A DNA stretch of 64,000 nt, from positions 186,001-250,000 of the forward strand of contig CAVXFK010000015.1 in assembly GCA_963761005.1 (NCBI GenBank). Reading direction: 5' to 3'. Source of the DNA: DASWJZ01 sp963761005 (GTDB lineage Bacteria > Pseudomonadota > Alphaproteobacteria > Rhizobiales > Afifellaceae). How positions within the stretch are numbered: position 1 is the first letter of the stretch; every line of letters starts with the position of its first letter. The position numbers were made by a program, and so were the translations under genes. This document shows, in pieces, positions 1 to 9,268 of the stretch. The notes under the pieces were generated by a model. It did no database searches. It saw only the letters and a list, made by a program, of their open reading frames with translations, and was not told the DNA's origin.

Positions 1-908
1 GCGTCCATCAGGATCACCGAGGCGGAGTGGTCCATGCTGTAGTCGCCGTTCTTGCCCGGCACCTTCTTGTAGAAGGTGTGAAAGGCCTTCGCCGCCGCGT
101 CGATCGTTTCCACCGTGCCGGTCAGGCCGACGATGTGAGCATCGAACGCACTGAGATACTCTTTCAGAAGCTCAGGCGTGTCGCGCGCCGGGTCGACCGT
201 CACGAACACCATCCGCAATCTGTCGGCATCGGCTCCGAGCTTGGCGAGCGCCGCCGACATCTCGAAGAGCGTGGTCGGGCAGACGTCGGGGCAATGCGTA
301 TAGCCGAAGAAGATGGCGTAAGGCTTGCCCAGGAGATCGGCATTCGAAAACGCCTTGCCGTCCTGGTCGATCAGCGCGAACGGCCCGCCGATCGAGGGGA
401 CGAGCGGCCCGACCTGATAGGTGACCCTGACGGTTCCTGCCTTCGCGAAAGTGAGCGTGCCGGAGAAGCGCTCGCCTTCGTTCAGCTGACGGTCGAGGCC
501 GCGGAAGAGCAGCCGGTAGGAACCGGGGCGAAGCTGAAGCGTGCCGCCGGCGGGAACATCGACCCCCTCCTCGACCGCATGCACATTGGTCACACCAGCG
601 ATATTCGCGGCCTCCTGGATCAGGACGCTCGGAGCGATCTCGACGGTTGCCGAGAGCAGGCGGTCGCCTTCGCTCCCGCCGTTCTCGATCCGCATATAGC
701 CGGCAGCGGTCTTTGCGCCCGGCTCGGTCGCAAGCGTGAACGGTTCGGCGATCCGCAGCGACCCGACTCGAAACGCCGTCGCCTCCTTCCCAGCCTCACG
801 CGGAACGACAGAGAGATAGACGGCGGCGCCGGCGAGAACCACGGCGGCGAGGGCCGCGGGCAAAAGCCGGCGGCCCCAGCGGCGCACGTCAGTGAGCCCC
901 CGCGTCAT
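1..908 (-). CDS. PCuAC-SCO fusion copper chaperone (3' end cut by window)
   Basis: The protein begins MTRGLTDVRRWGRR, followed by one hydrophobic segment (about residues 14-32) that looks like a membrane anchor. A PCuAC-like beta domain follows (AGYMRIENGG ... GTLTFAKAG, about residues 50-155), then a thioredoxin-fold SCO1/SenC domain with the copper-binding GYTHCPDVCPTT motif (CxxxC) and the distal histidine in the motif DHSAS near the window edge. About 20-40 C-terminal residues are missing. The ATG at 908 overlaps the end of the upstream PCuAC gene by 20 bases, so the two are probably translationally coupled. SCO proteins deliver copper to the CuA site of cytochrome oxidase and PCuAC hands copper to SCO, so the fusion joins two successive steps. 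The PCuAC half lacks the usual His/Met ligand set (it has VHAVEEGVDV where H-M-M ligands are expected), so that half may no longer bind copper. Confidence 0.85.
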   Translation of the reverse strand, partial: MTRGLTDVRRWGRRLLPAALAAVVLAGAAVYLSVVPREAGKEATAFRVGSLRIAEPFTLATEPGAKTAAGYMRIENGGSEGDRLLSATVEIAPSVLIQEAANIAGVTNVHAVEEGVDVPAGGTLQLRPGSYRLLFRGLDRQLNEGERFSGTLTFAKAGTVRVTYQVGPLVPSIGGPFALIDQDGKAFSNADLLGKPYAIFFGYTHCPDVCPTTLFEMSAALAKLGADADRLRMVFVTVDPARDTPELLKEYLSAFDAHIVGLTGTVETIDAAAKAFHTFYKKVPGKNGDYSMDHSASVILMD

Positions 909-1401
909 CGGCGGATGAGGCCCCGATCGAACCGATGACGTAGGTCACGTCGACCTTCCCAGCTTTCTCGAAGGTGAGCGTACCGCTGAACGTCTCGCCT
1001 TTCTTCAGCGGCTTCTTCAGCTGCACGAACATCACATGATACGCGCTCGGATCGAATTCGACCGAGCCGCCGGCGGGGATTTCCACCCCCTTGTCGAGCG
1101 GCCGCATCTTCATGACGCCGCCGACAACCGCCATCTCGTGCAATTCCGAACGGCCGGCGATCTCCGCCGTGGCCGAGACAAGGCGGTCGGGCTCGGCACC
1201 TCCGTTCTTGATCGTGAAATAGCCGCCGCCGACTTGAGCGCCGGGCGGCGTCGCCCGCGCCCAGGGATCGGCGATCGTGATCGACCCGAGCTTGAATTCA
1301 TGCGCCGCGGACTGGCCTGCGGCAAGCGCAAGCCCGAGCGCGAATAGACCCGGAACAAGCCTGACGGAGATCAGGCGCGAAAGAAAAGCATCGAACTTCA
1401 T
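889..1401 (-). CDS. Periplasmic copper chaperone PCuAC
   Basis: 170 residues. A signal peptide (about residues 1-33, ending QSAAHE) is followed by a single PCuAC domain. The copper ligands are visible as LHEM, then MKM about ten residues later, then YHVMF about 21 residues after that, which matches the H-M-x10-M-x21-H-x-M pattern of the family. The protein binds Cu(I) in the periplasm and supplies SCO or the CuA subunit of cytochrome oxidase. It lies between the DUF2946-like gene (85 bases upstream) and the fusion gene it overlaps, so the three form one copper operon. Confidence 0.9.
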   Translation of the reverse strand: MKFDAFLSRLISVRLVPGLFALGLALAAGQSAAHEFKLGSITIADPWARATPPGAQVGGGYFTIKNGGAEPDRLVSATAEIAGRSELHEMAVVGGVMKMRPLDKGVEIPAGGSVEFDPSAYHVMFVQLKKPLKKGETFSGTLTFEKAGKVDVTYVIGSIGASSADDAGAH

Positions 1402-1486
1402 ATCGGCACTCCGGAAGCTCCGCAGCGCAAAGCGCGTGCGGGCGACGTGTCTGAGGTCTTGCGATTGTCCGCTACGACGGACGCCA

Positions 1487-1945
1487 TCAGACGAGGCGCG
1501 GAGGGCCGCGCGGCCGGATCGACAAGCGGTCGGTTCCGGAGCGTGACGACGACTCCTGAAGCCGCCAGACGAGTACCGTCAACGGCCTGAAAGCAACAAG
1601 GACGGGAACGCGCTCCGGCAGCGGCACGGCGGCGGAAGCGACATGGCATCCAAAGGTGCAGCAACTCCCTGTCGGACGGTCGTCGACGGGCGTCCCGCCA
1701 CCGCTATTGAAGGCGACGGAGCCGAAGCAAAGCGGATTCCCGAAGACATCGAGCGTAGCCGGCGACGCATGCGCTCCGGCCGCAAGCGCAGTCAGATACG
1801 TGTGCAGAAAGAGGAGCAGCGCCGCAGCGAGAGCCGCCGGCAAGGACACGGCTTCGTCGGGCCGCCGAGCTGTCGAACGCCGGGCCGCACCTCGTCTTTT
1901 GCCAGCTCCGAAGATTGAAGCGACTTGCCTTTTCACCGGTGGCAT
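1487..1945 (-). CDS. DUF2946-like small membrane/secreted protein of copper operon
   Basis: 152 residues if started at MPPVKRQ. An in-frame upstream ATG at 1987 would leave only nine bases to the divergent SCO start. One hydrophobic segment (SLPAALAAALLLFLHTYLTA, about residues 35-54) is followed by a Cys-containing region with GNPLCFG and SCCTFGCH and an Arg/Pro-rich tail. This layout (N-terminal membrane segment, CxxG and CC..C motifs, RGPP end) resembles the DUF2946 proteins often found next to PCuAC/SCO genes. A metal role is inferred from context and the cysteines only; no biochemical function is known to me. Confidence 0.55.
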   Translation of the reverse strand: MPPVKRQVASIFGAGKRRGAARRSTARRPDEAVSLPAALAAALLLFLHTYLTALAAGAHASPATLDVFGNPLCFGSVAFNSGGGTPVDDRPTGSCCTFGCHVASAAVPLPERVPVLVAFRPLTVLVWRLQESSSRSGTDRLSIRPRGPPRLV

Positions 1946-1995
1946 GCGGTTCCATATTGCCCGCCCGAAAGCCCTTCCAGGTGGCAAATCGTCCG

Positions 1996-2616
1996 ATGGC
2001 GTCGAGAACCGACCGCATCATCGCCCGCACGCTCTACGCGGCGGTCGCCCTGTCGCTTGCGGTCGGCGCCGCGCTGACCTTCTTCAAGAAAGACGTCGAC
2101 CGCTGGCTTGCCAACAACGTCACCAAGATCGGCGGGCCGTTCGAGCTCGTGTCGCAGGAGAACAAGCCGTTCACGCGGAACGACCTCCTCGGCCACCCGC
2201 ACGTGATCTATTTTGGCTTCACGCTCTGCCCCGATCTCTGTCCGACGACGCTGTTTCTGCTCGCGAGCGTCGTCGAGAAGCTCGGCGACGAGGCGGCGCC
2301 GCTCAAGGTCGTCTTCGTCACGGTCGACCCGGAGCACGACACCGTCGCGGCGATGAAGGACTACGTTTCCGCCTTCAACGCGCGCTTCATCGGGCTGACC
2401 GGCTCGCCGGAGGCGGTCGCGGCCGCGGCAAAAGCTTACCGCATCTACTATCGCAAGGTCGCGCTCGACAACGGCGACTATACGATCGACCACACGGCGT
2501 CCGCCATGCTCTTCAACGCCGACGGCAGCTACGCCGATTCAATCGCCTACGACGAGACGGAGGCGAGCGCACAGGCAAAGATCGAGCGGCTGCTCCAGGC
2601 GAACGCGCGAAGCTGA
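1996..2616 (+). CDS. SCO1/SenC copper chaperone
   Basis: 206 residues from the ATG at 1996 (MASRTDR). A longer ORF starts at 1915, but that extension would run into the divergent gene's start and does not look like SCO. One N-terminal membrane anchor (TLYAAVALSLAVGAALTFF) is followed by the SCO thioredoxin fold with GFTLCPDLCPTT (Cu-binding CxxxC) and the distal His in TIDHTAS. It is expected to be anchored in the inner membrane facing the periplasm and to deliver copper to cytochrome oxidase. It is divergent from the copper operon across about 50 bases, so both may share a promoter region. Confidence 0.9.
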   Translation: MASRTDRIIARTLYAAVALSLAVGAALTFFKKDVDRWLANNVTKIGGPFELVSQENKPFTRNDLLGHPHVIYFGFTLCPDLCPTTLFLLASVVEKLGDEAAPLKVVFVTVDPEHDTVAAMKDYVSAFNARFIGLTGSPEAVAAAAKAYRIYYRKVALDNGDYTIDHTASAMLFNADGSYADSIAYDETEASAQAKIERLLQANARS

Positions 2617-2624
2617 TCCTTGGC

Positions 2625-3269
2625 TCAATGCCGCGCGAGCAGAAGCCGCGCCGCGAATGCCCCGAAGACGCCGGCAAAGAGCCAGTCGATCGCGCGCATG
2701 ACGCGCGGCGCGCGCTTCAGGAGAAGTGCCAGGCTCGAGGCCGAGACGATGAGCGCGACGCAGATCGGCGTCCCGATCGCCACGAAGACGACGCCGAGAA
2801 AGAGCAGCTTCCCCGTCGCATGTGGGTCGTTGGCGACAACGAACTGCGGCAGGAAGGTCACGAAGAACATGATGATCTTCGGATTGAGCAGGTTGACGCC
2901 GAGCCCCGTCGCCCAGATGCGATGTAGCGGCTCGCCGGCGACCGTCGGCTTGGAGGCGTCTATGTTGAGCGCCGAGCCGTGGCGGACCGCGCCGATCGCA
3001 AGCCAGAGGAGATAGAGCGCGCCGACGACTTTCAGCGCAAAGAAGGCAGTGGCGCTTGCCGCAAGCAGTGCCGAGAGACCCAGCGCGACCAGCGTCGTAT
3101 GAATCAAGGCGCCGACCATCGCGCCGGCCATCGCGGCAAGTCCGGCCGCCTTCCCCTGCCGCACCGCCTTCCCGAGGAACAACGTCATGTCCGGCCCGGG
3201 CGTGAAGGTGATGACGAGAACGGCCGCGACGTAGGCGGCGAAGACGGGAAGTGTGGGGAGAAAATCCAT
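2625..3269 (-). CDS. LysE/RhtB family exporter
   Basis: 214 residues from the ATG at 3269 (MDFLPTLPVF). About six membrane segments and the family motifs FTPGPDMTLFLGKAVRQG near the N-terminus and GLGVNLLNPKIIMFF in the middle identify a LysE/RhtB-type amino-acid or metabolite exporter of the inner membrane. Substrate cannot be told from sequence. It is convergent with SCO, with eight bases between stops. A longer in-frame start at 3305 is less likely because it adds a non-hydrophobic leader. Confidence 0.88.
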   Translation of the reverse strand: MDFLPTLPVFAAYVAAVLVITFTPGPDMTLFLGKAVRQGKAAGLAAMAGAMVGALIHTTLVALGLSALLAASATAFFALKVVGALYLLWLAIGAVRHGSALNIDASKPTVAGEPLHRIWATGLGVNLLNPKIIMFFVTFLPQFVVANDPHATGKLLFLGVVFVAIGTPICVALIVSASSLALLLKRAPRVMRAIDWLFAGVFGAFAARLLLARH

Positions 3270-3376
3270 CTGGAAGCTCCACGCGGAACATGCCGCCTCC
3301 CGCACGTGCGCGCCACACGTTTCTTGGACTTTTGCGGCAGACGCACTATCTCACCGTCAAGGAGAGAGCGAGCGGA

Positions 3377-3874
3377 ATGGCAGAAGGCGACATCTCGATT
3401 CGGCACGCCGTCGCCGACGATCTGCCGGCAGTGAGCGAGCTTCTGGCTGCGACTTGGCACGACACCTATGACGCGCTGCTCGGCGCCGACTGGGTCAACG
3501 AGGTGAGCGGTCGCTGGCACGCGGTCGAAAATCTCCGAGAGCAGCTCGACGTGCCGGGGACGTCTTTCCTGGTGGCCGTCGACCAGGGCAGGATCGTCGG
3601 CCATATCCTGGTCGATGAACGGAAGCCGCCCGTGCTCGTCATCACGCGCCTCTATGTGCTTCCCGCCCACCAGCGCGGCGGCGTCGGCGAAAGGCTCCTC
3701 GCCGCCGCCATAGCCGAGCACCCGGCGAGCGAGGTCTTGCGGCTCGACGTCGAGGCCCGGAACGAAAAGGGGATCGCCTTCTACCGCCGCGACGGCTTCC
3801 GGGAGACCGGCCGATGCATGGTGGAGGGCAGCGAGCACCTCATCATGGAGAAATGGACCGCCGACCGGCAATGA
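3377..3874 (+). CDS. GNAT family N-acetyltransferase
   Basis: 165 residues from the ATG at 3377, preceded by GGAGAG at 3361. The GNAT fold is shown by IRHAVADDLPAVSELL at the N-terminus, TRLYVLPAHQRGGVGERLL (acetyl-CoA binding motif A, R/Q-x-x-G-x-G) and FYRRDGFRETG near the end. Cytosolic acetyltransferase of unknown acceptor. Its stop overlaps the next gene's start (ATGA at 3871-3874), so the two are coupled. Confidence 0.88.
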   Translation: MAEGDISIRHAVADDLPAVSELLAATWHDTYDALLGADWVNEVSGRWHAVENLREQLDVPGTSFLVAVDQGRIVGHILVDERKPPVLVITRLYVLPAHQRGGVGERLLAAAIAEHPASEVLRLDVEARNEKGIAFYRRDGFRETGRCMVEGSEHLIMEKWTADRQ

Positions 3875-4299
3875 CCGAACGCTATCTCGAACCGACGCAA
3901 GCGGCCGGACGCGCGCTTATGATGCGCGCGATCAAGGGTCCGGTCGTGATGCTGAACCTGCTCCGCTTTCGCGAGATCGCCGACTATTCTGCCAATCCGG
4001 AACTTCGGCCGGGCGAGCCGATCAGCGGGGAAGCCGCCTACGACAGATACGTCGAACACACCCTCCCCTTCCTCCGGCAAAGCGGTGGCGAGCTTGTGTT
4101 TATGGGTCAGGGAGGCGCGATCCTGATCGGCCCGGACGGCGAGCGCTGGGATCGCGCGATGCTCGTCCGTCAACAGAGCGTCGAGGCGTTCATCGCCTTT
4201 GCGTCGAACGAGGCCTACCTTGCCGGAATGGGACATCGGACGGCGGCGCTGGAAGATTCACGGCTCCTTCCGCTGGTCGAGATGACCGCATCGGCCTAG
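3871..4299 (+). CDS. DUF1330-like dimeric alpha/beta barrel protein
   Basis: 142 residues starting MTERYLEPTQ. It contains GPVVMLNLLRFREIADY, EAAYDRYVEHT and VRQQSVEAFIAFASNEAYL, the pattern of DUF1330 proteins with a ferredoxin-like dimeric barrel. No catalytic function is established for the family. It overlaps the GNAT gene by four bases and lies 77 bases before argG. Confidence 0.65.
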   Translation: MTERYLEPTQAAGRALMMRAIKGPVVMLNLLRFREIADYSANPELRPGEPISGEAAYDRYVEHTLPFLRQSGGELVFMGQGGAILIGPDGERWDRAMLVRQQSVEAFIAFASNEAYLAGMGHRTAALEDSRLLPLVEMTASA

Positions 4300-4376
4300 G
4301 CGCGCCCCGGCTTGGCCGCCGGGCGTCCGCATCCTATAAGCCCGGCCGGCACTCTCTGCCGACCGGCTGGAACATC

Positions 4377-5597
<1,221 letters not shown>

Positions 5598-5605
5598 GCG
5601 CGGGC

Positions 5606-6253
5606 ATGCGCCGCCCCGGCAGCGTCCGATCCCTCGAAGAGCTCGGCCGCGTGCGGCTGTCGGAGAATTTCTTCATGCGCGATTTCCTCTATTCGGAGAT
5701 CGCCAATCTCTATCGCCTGTCGAACATCCCGGACGATCCCGACCTCGCGATTCGTGCCGGCCGCGCGCTCTGCGAGAATCTGCTTGAGCCGCTTCGCCAG
5801 AAATTCGGGCGCATCTCGATCCGCTCCGCCTATCGCACGCCGGAGGTGAACCGCTTCGGCAATGAGCGCGGCTTCAACTGCGCGCAGAACGAGAAGAGCT
5901 TCGCCTCCCACATCTGGGACAGGCGCGACGCGAACGGCGAGATCGGCGCGATGGCGACGATCGTCGTGCACGCGCTGATCCCCTATTACGAGCGGACCGG
6001 CCATTGGGAGGCGATGGCGTGGTGGGTGCATGACCACCTCCCCTATTCCGAGATGGAGTTCTTCCCGAAATATGCCGCCTTCAACATCGGCTGGCGAGAG
6101 CGCCCGCGCCGAGCGATCCGAAGCTACATCCCGCCGCGCCGCGGCTGGCTGACCAAGCCCGGCATGAAGAACCACACCGGCTCGCACGCGTCGGGATACA
6201 GTTCCTTCGTCAAGTTGATACGCTCGGGTCGCGACCAGTCTGCCGGCATCTGA
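5606..6253 (+). CDS. Peptidase M15-like (DD-peptidase fold) protein
   Basis: 215 residues with no signal peptide visible. RISIRSAYRTPEVN (about residues 70-83) resembles the strand and loop before the zinc site of M15/YcbK-like DD-peptidases. NEKSFASHIWDRRDANG supplies the H-x(n)-D pair, and WWVHDHLPYSEMEFFP supplies a later histidine. The reading is therefore a metallopeptidase-like fold, though peptidase activity and location are unproven. Eight bases after argG, so probably co-transcribed. An internal ATG (MRDFLYSE) is a possible shorter start. Confidence 0.55.
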   Translation: MRRPGSVRSLEELGRVRLSENFFMRDFLYSEIANLYRLSNIPDDPDLAIRAGRALCENLLEPLRQKFGRISIRSAYRTPEVNRFGNERGFNCAQNEKSFASHIWDRRDANGEIGAMATIVVHALIPYYERTGHWEAMAWWVHDHLPYSEMEFFPKYAAFNIGWRERPRRAIRSYIPPRRGWLTKPGMKNHTGSHASGYSSFVKLIRSGRDQSAGI

Positions 6254-6266
6254 CCGGCGACGCGGA

Positions 6267-7514
6267 TCACTCCGCCGGCGCCTGCGGCTTGATGATCCGG
6301 TCGGCGACGCTGTCGAGCATGCGCTGCGGCCCGCTCATCGCGCGCAAGCCGTAGTGGGCGGCGACCGCGATCGCGATCATCGTCGGGATGATCGTAGCGA
6401 GCGAAAAGACCGGGCGGCCGATCGCAGCGGAGACGGCGGAGCCCAGGAATCCGCCGCCCATCTGGAAGAAGCCCATCAGCGCCGCCGCCGACCCGGCGAT
6501 GTCGGGGAAATAGGCGAGCGCGGCGGTCTGCATCGACGGCGAGATGAACGCGATGCCGAAGGCAAAGAGCCCGACCGGCCCCATCACGCTGATGAAGCTC
6601 GGCTGCGCGAGGCGCAGGCCGACGGCGAGCAGGATTCCGGCGACGACCATCATCAGGATGCCGAACGGCACCATCCGATGCGCCGGAAAGCGTCTGAGAA
6701 GCCGGCGCATCAAGATGGCGCCAAAGAGATACGAGCCCGATTGCATGATCATCGAGAAGCCGAAAAGCGTCGGCGTCAGCCCGACCTCATTGATCATGAC
6801 GAAGGGGAGCAGCGTCGCCATCGTGTAGAGGCCGCCGGCGGAGCAGCCGAAGACAATGCTCGGGCTGAGGAAGGCGGGGCTCGCCAAGAGCCGTCCGTAG
6901 TTGCGGACGAGCCGGAGCGGCCGCAGGCGCGAGGGATCGGGATGCGCGAGCGTCTCCGGCGTCAGCGTGAGCAGGACGACGGCGAGGATAGCGCCGTAGC
7001 CGACCATGAAGAAGAAGATCGACTGCCAGCCAAAGAGGCCGAGGGCGATGCCGCCGATCGTCGGCGAGGCCGCCGGCCCGATCGCGAGCAACACGCCGAT
7101 CATGTTCAAGATGCGGACAGACGCTTCACCGGTATGCAGATCGCGCACCATCGCCCGCGCGATCGAGACGCCGGCCGCCGCTCCGATCCCCTGCACGAGA
7201 CGCGCGGCGAGCAGCCATTCGACCGACGGAGCGCTCGCCGCGACGACGCTGGCGACGAGATAGATGAAGGTGAAGCCGAGCGCAGTCTTCCGCCGCCCAA
7301 AGGCGTCGGAAAGCGGGCCGCAGACGAGCTGCGACAGCGCGAAGCCCGCAAAATAGGTGGTGAGCGTGAGCTTGATCGTGGCGACGTCGGTAGAAAAGAC
7401 GCGCACGAGTTCGGGCATCGCCGGCGTGTAGAGGGAAAGCGAGATCGGGCCGAGCGCCACAAGCAGCCCGCCGATCACCGAGAGCCGCCCCTCGCTCAAC
7501 AAGTGTTTGCTCAA
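6267..7514 (-). CDS. MFS drug-efflux transporter, Bcr/CflA type
   Basis: 415 residues with about twelve membrane segments. SLSLYTPAMPELVRVFSTD and LSQLVCGPLSDAFGRRKT (motif A, G-x-x-x-D-x-x-G-R-R) mark the Bcr/CflA drug:proton antiporters, as does RLVQGIGAAAGVSIARAMVRD. The start is TTG at 7514, which overlaps the stop of the MarR gene (TTGA). Repression by that MarR protein is the obvious inference. Substrates are unknown. Confidence 0.88.
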   Translation of the reverse strand: MSKHLLSEGRLSVIGGLLVALGPISLSLYTPAMPELVRVFSTDVATIKLTLTTYFAGFALSQLVCGPLSDAFGRRKTALGFTFIYLVASVVAASAPSVEWLLAARLVQGIGAAAGVSIARAMVRDLHTGEASVRILNMIGVLLAIGPAASPTIGGIALGLFGWQSIFFFMVGYGAILAVVLLTLTPETLAHPDPSRLRPLRLVRNYGRLLASPAFLSPSIVFGCSAGGLYTMATLLPFVMINEVGLTPTLFGFSMIMQSGSYLFGAILMRRLLRRFPAHRMVPFGILMMVVAGILLAVGLRLAQPSFISVMGPVGLFAFGIAFISPSMQTAALAYFPDIAGSAAALMGFFQMGGGFLGSAVSAAIGRPVFSLATIIPTMIAIAVAAHYGLRAMSGPQRMLDSVADRIIKPQAPAE

Positions 7515-7966
7515 GCGGCGGTGGCCTCCTCCGCGGCGGAGAGGTTGTCGCGCATCAACTCGAGCGCCCGGCTCACGATCTCCATTTCGCGCTCGGAAAG
7601 GCCGGCGACGGCCTGCCGGCGGACTCCCCTGGCGATGCTTTCGAGCCGCTCCAGGAATGGCTGCGCCGCCGGCGTCACGCGCACGATCTTGGCGCGCCGG
7701 TCGCTCGGGTCGGGCTCGCGCACGATCCAGTTGCGCGCCTCCAGCCGGTCGAGGAAGTTCACGAGCGTCATCGGCTCGATGCCCATGCGCTCGGCGAGCG
7801 CCGCCTGCCGCATGCCGTCCTGCCGCGCGGCGTGGAAGAGCGTTCGCGATTCGCCGACGGTGACCTCAAGCCCGGCGGCGGCGACCGCCGCCTCGAATCG
7901 GCGCCGGAAGGAGCGCGACACGTCCCCCACCAGGAAGCCGACCGTGTCGGGCCCCGACCTCTTCAT
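7511..7966 (-). CDS. MarR family transcriptional repressor
   Basis: 151 residues. A winged-helix MarR core runs QAALAERMGIEPMTLVNFLDRLEARNWI, with the wing at REPDPSDRRAKIVRVT. It is the first gene of a two-gene unit with the efflux pump. An inverted repeat just upstream of its start suggests autoregulation, released by a ligand that the pump exports (the usual MarR logic; ligand unknown). Confidence 0.9.
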   Translation of the reverse strand: MKRSGPDTVGFLVGDVSRSFRRRFEAAVAAAGLEVTVGESRTLFHAARQDGMRQAALAERMGIEPMTLVNFLDRLEARNWIVREPDPSDRRAKIVRVTPAAQPFLERLESIARGVRRQAVAGLSEREMEIVSRALELMRDNLSAAEEATAA

Positions 7967-7969
7967 AGT

Positions 7970-7997
7970 GCTACCTTATAGTAAGATGACCTTACTA
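7970..7997. promoter_or_regulatory. Putative MarR operator
   Basis: AGTAAG (7980-7985) and CTTACT (7991-7996) form an inverted repeat with a five-base spacer. An overlapping ACCTTATAGTAAG lies just left of it. The site is 14-30 bases upstream of the MarR start and inside the divergent space with the M50 gene, where a MarR dimer would cover the promoter. Binding is inferred. Confidence 0.5.
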
Positions 7998-8104
7998 ATT
8001 ATTCATGTCCGGCACGGCGTCAAGTCCTGTTTCCTTGCGATCTGTCATTGAATGCCGGCGGCACAGGCATACCTTTAGGGTGCACACCCGCGGAGGCGCA
8101 CTTA

Positions 8105-9238
8105 ATGTCCTGGTCCTTTCCGATCGGCCGGCTGTTCGGCTCGGAAGTCCGCGTCCACGTCACCTTCTTCCTGCTCCTGGCGTGGATCGGAATCGCCTAC
8201 TACCAGCAGGGTGGCACACAGGCCGCCGTTGAGGGCATCGCATTCATCCTTGTGCTCTTCGCTTGCGTCATCGCGCACGAATTCGGTCACGCGCTCGCCG
8301 CGCGCCGCTACGGCATCCGCACCCCGGACATCACGCTTCTCCCGATCGGCGGACTCGCGCGGCTGGAGCGCATGCCGGAGAACCCGCGTCAGGAGATCAT
8401 CGTGGCGCTCGCCGGACCGGCGGTGAACGTCGTCATCGCCGCGGTCCTTATTCTGGTGCTGAACTCGGGCTTCAATCTCGAAGCGCTGCAGCGGATCGAC
8501 AATCCGAGCCAGAGCTTCCTGATGCGGCTCGCGGCGGTGAACGTCTTTCTGGTCATCTTCAATCTGATCCCGGCCTTCCCGATGGATGGCGGGCGCGTGT
8601 TCCGCGCGATCCTCGCGATCTGGTACCCGCGCCGCCAGGCGACGAACATCGCGGCAAGGGTCGGCCAGGCGCTCGCCTTTGGCTTCGGCTTCCTCGGGCT
8701 CGTCGGCGGCAATCCGCTGCTGATCTTCATTGCCATCTTCGTTTACCTCGCCGCGACGGCGGAAGCGCAGATGGTGGGATTGCAGGACGTGTCGCGGCAT
8801 GTCGGCGCAGGCGATGCCATGATCACGCGTTTTGAGTCGCTCGGGCCGCAGGCAACGATCGGCGATGCGGCCGAGCTTCTGCTCCGCACCACGCAGCACG
8901 AATTCCCGATCGTCGACGGCGGCGGCAAGCTCCGCGGCATCCTGACGCGAAACGCGATGATCGCGGCGCTATCGAAGACCGGGCCGGGGACGCCCGTGAT
9001 CGAGGCTATGGCCTCGGACGTGCCGACGATCGTCTTCGGCGACCGGCTGGAGGCGGCGTTGAAGTTCTTGCAGGAGCGGCGTGCACCGGCCGTCGGTGTC
9101 GTCGACCGGAACGGCAAGCTCGTCGGCTACATCACCTCGGAGAATGTCGGCGAGCTGATGATGGTTGAGCAGGCAGGCGCCGGCGGCGGTGGTGGAGGCG
9201 CGCGCAGCCGCGCGACCGGACCGCTGCTGCCGCAATAG
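8105..9238 (+). CDS. Site-2-protease-like M50 metalloprotease with CBS domains
   Basis: 377 residues, started at the ATG at 8105 with GGAGG-like bases at 8092-8096. Membrane segments carry the zinc motif HEFGH at residues 58-62 and the second-ligand motif NPIPAFPMDGG-like sequence (NLIPAFPMDGGR, Asp161). A pair of CBS domains follows (about residues 235-365: EFPIVDGGGKLRGILTR, PAVGVVDRNGKLVGYIT), then a Gly-rich tail. The family cleaves membrane proteins inside the bilayer and CBS pairs bind adenine nucleotides, so activity may respond to energy or nucleotide state. The substrate is unknown; no sigma or anti-sigma gene is adjacent. Confidence 0.9.
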   Translation: MSWSFPIGRLFGSEVRVHVTFFLLLAWIGIAYYQQGGTQAAVEGIAFILVLFACVIAHEFGHALAARRYGIRTPDITLLPIGGLARLERMPENPRQEIIVALAGPAVNVVIAAVLILVLNSGFNLEALQRIDNPSQSFLMRLAAVNVFLVIFNLIPAFPMDGGRVFRAILAIWYPRRQATNIAARVGQALAFGFGFLGLVGGNPLLIFIAIFVYLAATAEAQMVGLQDVSRHVGAGDAMITRFESLGPQATIGDAAELLLRTTQHEFPIVDGGGKLRGILTRNAMIAALSKTGPGTPVIEAMASDVPTIVFGDRLEAALKFLQERRAPAVGVVDRNGKLVGYITSENVGELMMVEQAGAGGGGGGARSRATGPLLPQ

Positions 9239-9268
9239 CCGCTACGATCCGACGCGCCTCGCGGCAGA

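Noticed and set aside
1656..2927. 423-codon plus-strand ORF
   Set aside because: Out-of-frame shadow of the SCO and LysE genes.
6354..8051. 565-codon plus-strand ORF
   Set aside because: Antisense of the MFS and MarR genes; extremely Arg/Asp/Glu-rich with no fold motif.
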